Shown in pieces: positions 44,836-53,514 of a stretch of DNA of 64,000 nucleotides (within the stretch, counting starts at the first letter, position 1; each line of letters opens with the position of its first letter). Location of the stretch: the NCBI GenBank assembly GCA_017983465.1, contig JAGOBK010000004.1:62001-126000 (forward strand), written 5' to 3'. The stretch comes from Crocinitomicaceae bacterium. GTDB lineage: Bacteria; Bacteroidota; Bacteroidia; Flavobacteriales_D; Crocinitomicaceae. A program made the translations under genes and the position numbers. The notes beneath the pieces were generated by a model. The model was given only the letters and a program-made list of their open reading frames with translations, was not told the origin of the DNA and searched no databases.

Positions 44836-47676
44836 ATGAAAAATTTTTTACTCTCCATCCTTTTCTTAGCCATAAATTGGACAATGTACGCACAAGACTA
44901 TTCTCGCTTAAAAGTATTTGTCAATGAAGAGCAATTATATAAACTTGGTAATCTCGGAGTGGCTGTAGATCACGGAATACGCAAAGAAGGAACCTTTTTT
45001 ATTTCTGACTTTTCAAGTGTAGAACGTGCTACCATGGATCAATATGAGTTCAATTATGAAGTATTAATTGAGGACGTTGAGCAGTACTACATCGATTTAT
45101 TAAACACTCCTCAAAAACAAGAGTCAATTCTGAAAAACACCAATTGTACAAGTACATCTGGAAGTGGCGCTAGTTACGCGAATCCAACAACTCCTACAAA
45201 TTTCAATTTAGGAACGATGGGTGGATACTTGAAGTACAATGAAATGTTGGCCGAATTAGATGCGATGGTACAACAGTATCCAAATTTGATTACTGCAAAA
45301 GCACCGATTTCAACCTTTGTCACTTTCGAGAATCGTCCAATTTATCATGTGAAAATCTCTGATAATCCAAATGTAGATGAAAATGAACCGAAGGCTTTGT
45401 ATACGGCGATTCATCACGCCAGAGAACCAATGAGTTTGATGGAAACTATTTTCTTCATGTGGTATGTTTTGGAGAATTATGGTACAAATGAAGAGATTAC
45501 CTATTTAGTGAATGAAACTCAGTTGTTTTTTGTCCCATGTATCAATCCAGATGGATATGTCTACAATGAAACCACGAATCCAAACGGTGGTGGAATGTGG
45601 CGTAAAAACCGACGTAATAATGGAGGTGGAGTGTATGGTGTGGACCTAAATCGCAATTATGGTTACGGTTGGGGAACAACGGGAACAAGCTCCAACGCGA
45701 GTAATGATACGTATTGTGGAACAGCTCCGTATTCTGAACCAGAAGTTCAAGCGATGCGTTGGCTCGTCCAAAACCACAAATTTGTGACAGCCTTTAACGC
45801 ACACACCTATGCACGAGACATTTTGTTTCCTATAGGGACAACGACAGCAGAATTTGCGGATCACCACGATTATTTTCAAGCAGAATCGAATCATATGGTC
45901 GAATTCAATGGTTACACTGCAATGAAAAGTTCAGCATTATATCCGGCATCGGGAGATTCAGATGATTATATGTACAAAATGGACATTGGAGTCGGAGTAA
46001 AGGATACGATGTTTGTACATACACCTGAAGTTGGAACCGCCTTTTGGCAACCTTCCTCTGAAATCATTGCTACGTGTAAAGAAATGGTGTTTCCAAATTT
46101 AATTTTGGCACATATCACACGCAATTATGTTGTAGTGAAAGATACGGATCCAATGAATATTTCAACGTTAAGTGGAAATTTCAGTCATTCTGCTTACCGT
46201 TTAGGTCGCATGTCCGGACCCGTTACCGTTTCTATTCAGCCTTTGTTAAATATAGTCAATGCAGGTCCTTCTGTTGTGTACAATTTGAATCAAATGCAGA
46301 CGTCCACAGGTGTCATTTCTTATACCTTGAATCCATCGATTCAATTTGGGGATCAAATTAAATACATCTTGAAAACAGATAATGGTTTATGGGTGAAGAG
46401 AGATACCATTGTTAAAACATATGGAGCGTATAATTTGCAAATTACAGAGAACGCAAGTGCCTCGACAAACTGGACTGGTAACTGGAACACGACAACGAGC
46501 ACCTTTGTTTCTTCTCCAAAATGTTTTACCGATACGCCGACAGGAAATTACGTGAATAATGCGAATACAACTTATTCTTATGTTCCCACGATAGATCTTA
46601 GTAATGCTTACGCAGCAAAAGTTACCTTTTACGCAAAATGGAATATTGAAGCAGATTTTGATTTTGCACAATTTCAGGTTTCAACGGATGGTGGAACAAC
46701 CTGGATTGGACAATGCGGAAATTATACGAATGCAGGAACCAACGCAAATGGAAGTGTTCAACCAAATAACCAACCTATTTATGACGGAATTACGACCAGT
46801 TGGGTGTTGGAGGAAATTAACCTAAGCGATTACTTAGGTCAAGTGATTAAAGTTCGTTTTCAGTTGAAATCGGATGGTGGAACAAGAAAAGATGGATTCT
46901 ATTTTGATGATTTTTCTATCTACTTTAACAATCAAGGTCCAGCGGTAACGCCAACTGCTCAATTTACGACGGCAAATTCTGTCTTATGCTCGGGTATGAT
47001 GACAGATTTCAATGATACGTCTTTGGATAATCCAACATCATGGTCTTGGAATTTTGGCGATGGCGGAACAGACAATGTTCAAAATCCAACACACATTTTT
47101 ACGACAGTAGGAACATACACCGTTCAATTAACGGTTACGAATGCTGCGGGAAGTAACTCGACATCTCAAGTGCTTACCGTAAATCAAACTCCGAATTTGA
47201 TCATCTCAACTTCTGATAGTGATGGAGTCGTTTGTCTTGATGGTGGAATAATTACCTTATCATCCAATCAGAATGGTGCGGTATTTAGTGGGAATGGTGT
47301 CAATGGAAGTTCATTTGATCCAACGATTGCTGGAATCGGATTGCAAATGATCACAGGAACCTACACAGATGGAATTGGTTGTACGGCAAATGAGTCTTTA
47401 TCCATAGTTGTAGAGGATTGTGCTTCTCTTTCTGACTTGGAAAATAACGGCGTAGTTGTATTTCCAAATCCAAATCAAGGTTCGTTTACCATCAAAGGAC
47501 TAGAACTTGAAACAGGATTTTCCGTGTATGATTTGAATGGTAAAATCATCTATGAAGGAACTGCTTCGTCAACAATTGAGCAAATCCAATTACCAAAAAT
47601 CACTGCTGGAATTTACTACCTACAGTCTTTTAAAAACGGACAGATTGGTCAATTGAAATTCGCTGTCTTAAACTAA
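44836..47676 (+). CDS. Secreted M14 zinc carboxypeptidase with PKD and T9SS type A domains
   Basis: This 946-residue protein has a signal peptide ending near MYAQ (residue 20). An M14 carboxypeptidase domain (about 125-440) shows zinc ligands H194 and E197 in IHHAREPMS, substrate-binding GVDLNRNYG, a later His in FNAHTYARD and the catalytic Glu in HTPEVGTAFW. A beta-sandwich/MAM-like region (about 535-705) and a PKD domain (WSWNFGDGG near 735) follow. A type A sorting domain (VVFPNPNQGSF to the end) completes it. It should digest proteins or peptides outside the cell after T9SS export. It converges on the alpha/beta hydrolase gene with a 4-base overlap. Confidence 0.93.
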   Translation: MKNFLLSILFLAINWTMYAQDYSRLKVFVNEEQLYKLGNLGVAVDHGIRKEGTFFISDFSSVERATMDQYEFNYEVLIEDVEQYYIDLLNTPQKQESILKNTNCTSTSGSGASYANPTTPTNFNLGTMGGYLKYNEMLAELDAMVQQYPNLITAKAPISTFVTFENRPIYHVKISDNPNVDENEPKALYTAIHHAREPMSLMETIFFMWYVLENYGTNEEITYLVNETQLFFVPCINPDGYVYNETTNPNGGGMWRKNRRNNGGGVYGVDLNRNYGYGWGTTGTSSNASNDTYCGTAPYSEPEVQAMRWLVQNHKFVTAFNAHTYARDILFPIGTTTAEFADHHDYFQAESNHMVEFNGYTAMKSSALYPASGDSDDYMYKMDIGVGVKDTMFVHTPEVGTAFWQPSSEIIATCKEMVFPNLILAHITRNYVVVKDTDPMNISTLSGNFSHSAYRLGRMSGPVTVSIQPLLNIVNAGPSVVYNLNQMQTSTGVISYTLNPSIQFGDQIKYILKTDNGLWVKRDTIVKTYGAYNLQITENASASTNWTGNWNTTTSTFVSSPKCFTDTPTGNYVNNANTTYSYVPTIDLSNAYAAKVTFYAKWNIEADFDFAQFQVSTDGGTTWIGQCGNYTNAGTNANGSVQPNNQPIYDGITTSWVLEEINLSDYLGQVIKVRFQLKSDGGTRKDGFYFDDFSIYFNNQGPAVTPTAQFTTANSVLCSGMMTDFNDTSLDNPTSWSWNFGDGGTDNVQNPTHIFTTVGTYTVQLTVTNAAGSNSTSQVLTVNQTPNLIISTSDSDGVVCLDGGIITLSSNQNGAVFSGNGVNGSSFDPTIAGIGLQMITGTYTDGIGCTANESLSIVVEDCASLSDLENNGVVVFPNPNQGSFTIKGLELETGFSVYDLNGKIIYEGTASSTIEQIQLPKITAGIYYLQSFKNGQIGQLKFAVLN

Positions 47677-48560
47677 GATTGAATAAACGCTGCAAGACGT
47701 TCGATGTATGCTTGATATCCCATTACAAATGGGGTCGTCTCGTGTTCTCCTCCTGGAACTAACACGGATTCTTTTACTCCTGTTTTGTTATCGTAAACAA
47801 GCTGGCCATGACTGGACATCGACAAGAACGAATCCGCCATTCCATGAATCCAAAGCAATGGTACATTAACTTTTTTAATTTCTGTCGCATTGTCAATTTT
47901 TAAATCTACAAGGAAAGAACCTGGCATCGATAAAAGAGCGGCATCTTGAATCATGATTTCAGCTGAAGCAAAGGGTGCTTCCAATATAATTTTGGATGGC
48001 TGTAATGCGTAATCACTCGAATGTCCGGCAACTTCACAAACTGGAGCGGAACCCAAAGAAAAGCCAAACATCACAAATCGATCGTTACTTAATCCGCGGT
48101 CTTTTAACCAAGAAATGGCCGATGAGGTCGCTGCGTACATGTTGTTTTCAGTGGCAGTTCCTTCGGTTAAACCAAATCCAGGATAGTCAAACATCAACAC
48201 ACCGTATCTTCCGAGTCCGCCAATGTTTGCGTATAGTTTTTCACGGCACCAATAGAAATCCATGTGATCCTTATTTCCGTGACAATATAAAATCACCGTG
48301 TCTTGATTGATGTGATTTGTGTCACCAACATAGACACCCTGTACTTGAACGGTTTCCCCATCAATTTCCACGGGAAAATGGACACGGTTAATCATACTAT
48401 CCGGAACAGCAAATTGTCCGTTTAGCTCCAAAGAAACTTCACCCGTGTAATTGTCAAGTTGGTAACTTTCCAGTTTTGAACCATTAAACAAAAAGGAATC
48501 AAGACGTTTACGACAAGAAAGTAAACTAACTGAAATGAAAAGAAGTGCGATGTATTTCAT
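47673..48560 (-). CDS. Alpha/beta hydrolase lipoprotein
   Basis: This 295-residue protein begins with a lipoprotein signal (MKYIALLFISVSLLSC, lipidated C16). The alpha/beta hydrolase core has ILYCHGNKDH, FDYPGFGLTEG and the nucleophile elbow GFSLGS. The triad Asp and His are probably in HGMADSFLS and GGEHETTPF. The pattern fits ABHD13/BEM46-like serine hydrolases acting on esters. The start shares a base with the stop of the upstream gene, so the pair is coupled. Substrate unknown. Confidence 0.85.
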   Translation of the reverse strand: MKYIALLFISVSLLSCRKRLDSFLFNGSKLESYQLDNYTGEVSLELNGQFAVPDSMINRVHFPVEIDGETVQVQGVYVGDTNHINQDTVILYCHGNKDHMDFYWCREKLYANIGGLGRYGVLMFDYPGFGLTEGTATENNMYAATSSAISWLKDRGLSNDRFVMFGFSLGSAPVCEVAGHSSDYALQPSKIILEAPFASAEIMIQDAALLSMPGSFLVDLKIDNATEIKKVNVPLLWIHGMADSFLSMSSHGQLVYDNKTGVKESVLVPGGEHETTPFVMGYQAYIERLAAFIQS

Positions 48561-49276
48561 TATTTCAAGTGATAAGTGATGCCGAAATAGAGTCCAAGTG
48601 CGCCGCGATTATTGAGCATACTTGGATAATTCACAACAATATTTTGATTTGATTGATTGGGTGCAAGCATTTTTAATTCTGCTTGGTAACTCCATTTAGG
48701 ACGAATCCATTGGTGTCCGAGTTGAATACTTGGTATCCAAAATTGCGCATTTGGACGTCCCTGAGATTCTGTCTTATACGGGTCAAACCAGTTGCTTAAT
48801 CCTGCATAAAAGAAATTATAATGCTTGCTTTCTATTTTACACATTGCATCCAACTGAACTGGTTTCGAATGCTTTCCATACTTAAAATAATAATTGGCGT
48901 CCACTTGTGGCCAAAAACGATTTGCGCCTGTATAAAAGTCCACGAGGATGTTCATCGTTCCCTGCGCGCTAATGCCCATTTTGTCATTTTTCCAAATGCT
49001 TTGTGAGACACCAATGTCCGTTTGACCAATTCCAAATGCCAAAGACGTGGTGTGCAAGTTCCCGAAAACGGTGGTCTTATTACTCACACCGTATCCATAA
49101 CCCACAGCTGTAAAAGGGATTGGAATGGCACCAATTCCGGGGGTTTTAGCGACAGGTCCACCGAAGTTACCTGTGATTACTTGTTGTCCCTTTTTCAAAG
49201 GTTCCACGAAGCGGGCAGGAGCGCAGCTGGCTAATGCAACCAGAACAGCGATAAAAAAGATATTTATTCGATACAT
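48560..49276 (-). CDS. Lipoprotein/outer-membrane barrel-like protein of unknown function
   Basis: This 238-residue protein has a lipobox (FFIAVLVALASC, C18) followed by CAPARFVEPL. Alternating strands then run to a terminal aromatic strand (GLYFGITYHLK). It could be a small outer-membrane barrel with a lipid anchor. No specific family is recognised. Its stop overlaps the next gene's start by one base. A perfect TATCTTTG at 49281-49288 lies four bases before its ATG. Confidence 0.75.
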   Translation of the reverse strand: MYRINIFFIAVLVALASCAPARFVEPLKKGQQVITGNFGGPVAKTPGIGAIPIPFTAVGYGYGVSNKTTVFGNLHTTSLAFGIGQTDIGVSQSIWKNDKMGISAQGTMNILVDFYTGANRFWPQVDANYYFKYGKHSKPVQLDAMCKIESKHYNFFYAGLSNWFDPYKTESQGRPNAQFWIPSIQLGHQWIRPKWSYQAELKMLAPNQSNQNIVVNYPSMLNNRGALGLYFGITYHLK

Positions 49277-49280
49277 GAAT

Positions 49281-49288
49281 CAAAGATA
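49281..49288 (-). promoter_or_regulatory. Promoter -7 element (TATCTTTG)
   Basis: TATCTTTG on the minus strand ends four bases before the ATG at 49276, back to back with the aroC promoter. Confidence 0.6.
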
Positions 49289-49313
49289 GGAACTTTGAAC
49301 AAACCAAATTCAT

Positions 49314-49321
49314 TACCTTTG
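49314..49321 (+). promoter_or_regulatory. Promoter -7 element (TACCTTTG) of aroC
   Basis: TACCTTTG, the same octamer as the rnpB promoter, ends four bases before the aroC ATG, implying a leaderless mRNA. Confidence 0.6.
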
Positions 49322-49325
49322 TTTT

Positions 49326-50393
49326 ATGGCAGGGTCAAGTTATGGTACGCTTTTTAAAATCAGCACTTTTGGTGAATCTCACGGGGATGCCATTGGTGGT
49401 GTAATTGACGGCGTTCCAGCTAATTTTCAACTGGATTTAGTAGCGATTCAAAACGAACTAAATCGCCGTAAACCTGGACAATCGGAACTAACGACAACGC
49501 GTTCAGAAATGGACCAAGTTCAATTTTTATCCGGTATTTTTGAAGGAAAAACAACGGGAACTCCGATTGGATTCATTATTCCAAATACCAATGTGAAATC
49601 TGCAGATTACGATCACATCAAAGATGTTTTTCGTCCATCACATGCTGATTTTACTTATCAAAATAAATACGGACACCGTGATTACCGAGGCGGTGGACGC
49701 AGCAGTGCTAGGGAAACTGCATGCCGTGTGGTCGCTGGTGCAATTGCCAAACAACTATTACAATCGATTGGAATTCAGTTTAGCACCTATGTTTCTCAAG
49801 TGGGAACGATTGCTATGAACAATAAAGAATTTTATTCGCTTTCAGAAATTGAAGCAACACCGGTTCGATGTCCGGATACAACGATTGCTGCACACATGAT
49901 TGCTCGTATTGAAGAAATAAAGAATTTGGGTGATTCCATTGGTGGAGCTGTTCAATGTGTCATTACTGGTGTTCCGGCAGGACTCGGCGAACCTGTTTTC
50001 GATAAATTGCATGCTGAGTTAGGCAAGGCAATGTTATCCATCAATGCAGTGAAGGGATTTGAAATAGGATCTGGTTTTTCTTCTTTAGGAATGACTGGTA
50101 GCGAGCACAACGATGTGTTTTTGGCGAATGGTCAAACAAAGACGAACTTTTCGGGTGGAATACAAGGTGGGATTTCGAATGGAATGCCGATTGATTTCAG
50201 GGTAGCGTTCAAACCGGTAGCGACGGTCATGCAAACACAAGAAACGATCGATTCATCAGGAAATACGATACAGTTGGAAGGGAAGGGCCGACATGATGCT
50301 TGCGTACTTCCAAGAGCGGTTCCTATTGTCGAGGCGATGGCAGCAATCGTTATCCTTGATTTTTATTTAAGACAAAAAACAACTCAACTTTAA
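49326..50393 (+). CDS. aroC: Chorismate synthase
   Basis: This 355-residue FMN-dependent enzyme converts EPSP to chorismate, the last shikimate step leading to aromatic amino acids and other products. The signatures are [14 protein letters not shown] near the start, [29 protein letters not shown] and the C-terminal [20 protein letters not shown]. The start MAGSSYG is the normal family N-terminus, so the ATG lying only four bases after the promoter element is credible. The DUF4293 gene follows after 10 bases. Confidence 0.97.
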   Translation: MAGSSYGTLFKISTFGESHGDAIGGVIDGVPANFQLDLVAIQNELNRRKPGQSELTTTRSEMDQVQFLSGIFEGKTTGTPIGFIIPNTNVKSADYDHIKDVFRPSHADFTYQNKYGHRDYRGGGRSSARETACRVVAGAIAKQLLQSIGIQFSTYVSQVGTIAMNNKEFYSLSEIEATPVRCPDTTIAAHMIARIEEIKNLGDSIGGAVQCVITGVPAGLGEPVFDKLHAELGKAMLSINAVKGFEIGSGFSSLGMTGSEHNDVFLANGQTKTNFSGGIQGGISNGMPIDFRVAFKPVATVMQTQETIDSSGNTIQLEGKGRHDACVLPRAVPIVEAMAAIVILDFYLRQKTTQL

Positions 50394-50403
50394 TATTAAG
50401 CAT

Positions 50404-50886
50404 ATGTTACAGCGCATTCAAACCATTTATTTCATCATTGTGATGGCCATTTTGGCTAGTTTATTGTTCGGAATGGAGCTATTTACCATGTCGGACGGAA
50501 AACTTAATTACACTCAATCCGTATTTGGTGTCGAGCGACAAGATGTCAAAGGTGGATACGTAGAATGGTTGACCAATTATCAATTCACATATATTTTCGT
50601 TATTATGTTTGTGCTTTTCAACTTCGTTGCGATGATGTCGTACAAAAATTTAAAACGTCAATACACCTTAGTGAAAATGTCATTATTCATTTACATATTG
50701 TTTGTACTTGCCGTCGTTTTGGTTACGACATTCGGAATGAATGGCTATTCTTCCAAAGAGATTACTGGAGTTCACGTTGGAATTGGTTTTTATCTGCTCG
50801 TTTGTGGATTGCCATTTACGTACTTTGCAATGAAAGGCGTACAAAAGGATAAGGGCTTATTGGATTCCTTGAATCGATTGAGGTAG
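50404..50886 (+). CDS. DUF4293 family membrane protein
   Basis: This 160-residue protein has four transmembrane helices. It begins MLQRIQTIYFIIVMAILASLL, the typical opening of DUF4293 proteins, which are found in Bacteroidota and have no known function. A polar loop (about 30-55) follows helix 1. The C-terminus is short and basic. It is 10 bases after aroC and probably shares its transcript. It converges on the toxin gene. Confidence 0.85.
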   Translation: MLQRIQTIYFIIVMAILASLLFGMELFTMSDGKLNYTQSVFGVERQDVKGGYVEWLTNYQFTYIFVIMFVLFNFVAMMSYKNLKRQYTLVKMSLFIYILFVLAVVLVTTFGMNGYSSKEITGVHVGIGFYLLVCGLPFTYFAMKGVQKDKGLLDSLNRLR

Positions 50887-50887
50887 G

Positions 50888-51175
50888 TTAGAATAACTCA
50901 TTTAAATCTTGACGACCTATGATGGACATGATTTCAACTTCTCCGTTTAAAATCCGAAAGAAAATACTATCAACTCCGCACGGACATCGTCGATAACCTT
51001 CTTTGATGTAATCAACAGATTCAAACATTAGTGGATTCTGTGCAATTAGTTCAAATTGTTGAAAGAAATTCTCAAAGTATAGATCTGCTTGAATCTCTCC
51101 AAATTTTTCAAAACCGTATTGATGAATTCTTATTAGGTCATCCTTTGCAACTTGACTAATTTTATAGTTAGCCAT
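50888..51175 (-). CDS. RelE/ParE family toxin
   Basis: This 95-residue protein of the RelE/ParE fold begins KISQVAKDDLIRIHQYGFEKFG. It has the central LIAQNPLMFESVDYIKEGYRRCPCGVDSIFFRI and ends with VEIMSIIGRQDLNELF, the standard ParE C-terminal strand and helix. ParE toxins poison gyrase and RelE toxins cut mRNA; which applies here is not determined. The start overlaps the antitoxin stop by 8 bases, giving translational coupling. Confidence 0.9.
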   Translation of the reverse strand: MANYKISQVAKDDLIRIHQYGFEKFGEIQADLYFENFFQQFELIAQNPLMFESVDYIKEGYRRCPCGVDSIFFRILNGEVEIMSIIGRQDLNELF

Positions 51176-51407
51176 TTAACAAAGCTTTAGATTGCTTTAA
51201 AATATCCTCTTTTGAGTCTACCGCGAATCCACTTTTTTCGGCTTGATCTAATTTCATACGTATCCAATCAACTTGTTTTTGTTGTTTTCGGGCCTGACGA
51301 ATTAAATCGTTGATTATTTCACTTTTGCTAGCATATTCCTTATTGTCTACTTGGTTTTTCAACCACTCGTCGTTTGGTTCTGTAAATGTGATGCTCAGTC
51401 TTCTCAT
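51168..51407 (-). CDS. ParD/CopG-like antitoxin
   Basis: This 79-residue protein begins MRRLSITFTEPNDEWLKNQVDNKEYASKSEIINDLIR. That is a ribbon-helix-helix DNA-binding domain, then a helical toxin-binding tail (KQVDWIRMKLDQAEKSGF). The ATG at 51407 is preferred over a longer frame because the RHH strand must sit at the N-terminus. A perfect palindrome lies 16 bases upstream of the ATG, the expected autoregulatory operator. It neutralises the toxin encoded next. Confidence 0.9.
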   Translation of the reverse strand: MRRLSITFTEPNDEWLKNQVDNKEYASKSEIINDLIRQARKQQKQVDWIRMKLDQAEKSGFAVDSKEDILKQSKALLNG

Positions 51408-51422
51408 TGAAATTGTTTTAAC

Positions 51423-51440
51423 TGGTGTAAAAATACACCA
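51423..51440. promoter_or_regulatory. Palindromic operator of the toxin-antitoxin operon
   Basis: TGGTGTA-AAAA-TACACCA is a perfect 7-bp inverted repeat with a 4-base spacer. On the minus strand its centre forms TATTTTTA, a near-match to the -7 element. Binding of the RHH antitoxin would therefore block transcription. Confidence 0.75.
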
Positions 51441-51523
51441 CTTAAGCATCAAATGCAAGTGATTCCTACAATACTTTATTCGGTGCTGATTAAACGTCGA
51501 TTCATGTTGCATTAATTTATCCG

Positions 51524-51531
51524 TATCTTTG
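51524..51531 (+). promoter_or_regulatory. Promoter -7 element (TATCTTTG) of the ABC-F gene
   Basis: TATCTTTG matches TAnnTTTG, with TTG at 51507-51509 upstream. It leaves a leader of about 25 bases before the ATG at 51558. Confidence 0.6.
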
Positions 51532-51557
51532 CCCGCCCAACTTACGGGAATTAGACT

Positions 51558-53435
51558 ATGAATTTCTTATCCATTGAAAATTTAACCAAATCATACGGCG
51601 AGCGAATGATTTTCGCAGACCTTACTTTTGGTATCGACCAAGGTCAAAAAGTGGCCATAGTAGCAAAAAATGGATCAGGAAAGACAACCATGATGCGCTG
51701 TATCATGGGAATGGAGCCTGTTGATTCTGGTAAAGTTACCTTTCGTAAGGACATTCGCGTAGCGTTTATGGAGCAGACCGAAAACATGCGCGAGGATCAA
51801 ACAATCCTCGAATCGATTTTCGATCACGATTTACCTGAACTAAAATTAATCAAGGAATATAACATCGCCGTTGCTAAAAACGACGAAGCGAAATTAGAAG
51901 AATTATATCAGTCCATTACGGAATTGAATGCATGGGATACAGAGGTGCGCGTGCAACAGATTTTGTCTGTATTGAAATTGGAGGACATGGATAAACGCAT
52001 TAGCGAATTATCCGGAGGACAAAAAAAGCGCGTTGCGTTGGCAAAAGTGTTGCTTTCAGATGCAGATTTTTTAATCCTCGATGAGCCAACCAATCACTTG
52101 GACCTCGACATGATTGAATGGTTAGAGAACTATTTGTCTTCTTCCAAATCAACCATTTTAATGGTGACTCACGACCGTTATTTCTTGGAAGTAGTGTGTG
52201 ACACCATTTTGGAATTAGCTGATAAAACCATATATCGCTATAAAGGAAATTTCTCCTATTACTTAGAGAAAAAAGCGGAACGTCAAGAACAAACACAATC
52301 AACGATTGAGAAGGCAAAAAATACGTTTCGAAAAGAATTAGATTGGATCCGACGTCAACCAAAAGCACGTGGAGTAAAACAAAAAGCCCGTGTGGATGCC
52401 TTTCAAGATGTGAAAAAAGTAGCTTCACAACGTTTGGATGAAGACGAACTAGAATTGCCAGTTAAAATGGAACGACTTGGATCTAAAATCGTTGAATTCC
52501 ATAAAGTCAGTAAGTCGTATCCAAACCGTGTCATTTTAAATGATTTCTCCTATAATGTCCAACGTCAAGAACGCTTGGGTATTGTTGGGAATAATGGTGC
52601 AGGAAAAACAACTTTCCTAAAAATGTTGGTGGGCCAAGAAGAGGTAGACAAAGGGAAAATTGTTCTCGGAGAAACCGTTGTTTTTGGATACTATTCACAA
52701 GATTTAATTAAAGTCAATGACGATTTCAAGGTGATTGATGTCGTGCGTGAAGTGGCTGAATACATTCCATTGGAAAAAGGACGTCAATTGTCCGCCGCGC
52801 AATTATTGGAGCGTTTCTTATTTCCGCGGGACATGCATTATCAATTCGTCCATAAATTAAGTGGTGGTGAAAAACGTCGCTTGAAATTATTGCGCGTTCT
52901 AATGAGCAATCCAAATTTCTTGATTCTTGATGAGCCTACGAATGATTTAGATATTTTCGCGATGTCTGTTCTGGAAGAATATTTGCGCCAGTTCCAAGGT
53001 TGTTTGATTGTCGTTTCTCACGACCGTTACTTCATGGATAAAATGGTGGATCATTTATTCGTATTTGAAGGACAAGGAGAACTGAAAGATATCGTAGGGA
53101 ATTATACCGTTTTCCGTCAGCAACAATTGGATAAAAAACGTGGTGTAAAACAGAATATCACGAAAGAAGAACCGGAAATAAAGGAAAAGACCATTTCTCC
53201 ATCCGCAGTGGAACCGAAAAAACGAAAATTATCCTTCAAGGAAAAAGAAGAATACGAAACCATTGAACGACGCCTGCCGGAATTGGAAAAGACGAAAGAT
53301 GAACTGACCTTGACCTTGTCGAGCGGTGAATTATCCAATGACGAACTGATGAAAAATGGAACTGCTTTAGGAAAAGTCGTGGAAGAGATTGATGCCTTAA
53401 CAGAGCGTTGGATTGAATTGGCGGAGTTCATCTAA
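51558..53435 (+). CDS. uup: ABC-F family ATPase, Uup-like
   Basis: This 625-residue protein has two ABC ATPase domains and no membrane helices. The first has a Walker A AKNGSGKTT, signature LSGGQKKR and Walker B FLILDEPTNHLDL. The second has NNGAGKTT, LSGGEKRR and FLILDEPTNDLD. The linker (about 240-310) carries the arm/P-site tether region with a basic cluster. The C-terminal 90 residues form a charged coiled coil, as in Uup. ABC-F proteins act on the ribosome; Uup also affects transposon excision and branched DNA. Its paralogue class is judged from the coiled coil only. Confidence 0.9.
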   Translation: MNFLSIENLTKSYGERMIFADLTFGIDQGQKVAIVAKNGSGKTTMMRCIMGMEPVDSGKVTFRKDIRVAFMEQTENMREDQTILESIFDHDLPELKLIKEYNIAVAKNDEAKLEELYQSITELNAWDTEVRVQQILSVLKLEDMDKRISELSGGQKKRVALAKVLLSDADFLILDEPTNHLDLDMIEWLENYLSSSKSTILMVTHDRYFLEVVCDTILELADKTIYRYKGNFSYYLEKKAERQEQTQSTIEKAKNTFRKELDWIRRQPKARGVKQKARVDAFQDVKKVASQRLDEDELELPVKMERLGSKIVEFHKVSKSYPNRVILNDFSYNVQRQERLGIVGNNGAGKTTFLKMLVGQEEVDKGKIVLGETVVFGYYSQDLIKVNDDFKVIDVVREVAEYIPLEKGRQLSAAQLLERFLFPRDMHYQFVHKLSGGEKRRLKLLRVLMSNPNFLILDEPTNDLDIFAMSVLEEYLRQFQGCLIVVSHDRYFMDKMVDHLFVFEGQGELKDIVGNYTVFRQQQLDKKRGVKQNITKEEPEIKEKTISPSAVEPKKRKLSFKEKEEYETIERRLPELEKTKDELTLTLSSGELSNDELMKNGTALGKVVEEIDALTERWIELAEFI

Positions 53436-53514
53436 GCAACTTATTTTTCAATAAACCGTTCTTTTTTGCGTTGTTCAAATAATTTGACCAAATTTAAGCT
53501 TCAAAACAGTTTAC

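Noticed and set aside
52000-52428. Minus-strand open frame of 142 codons
   Set aside because: It is antisense to the first ABC domain of the ABC-F gene and has no family resemblance.
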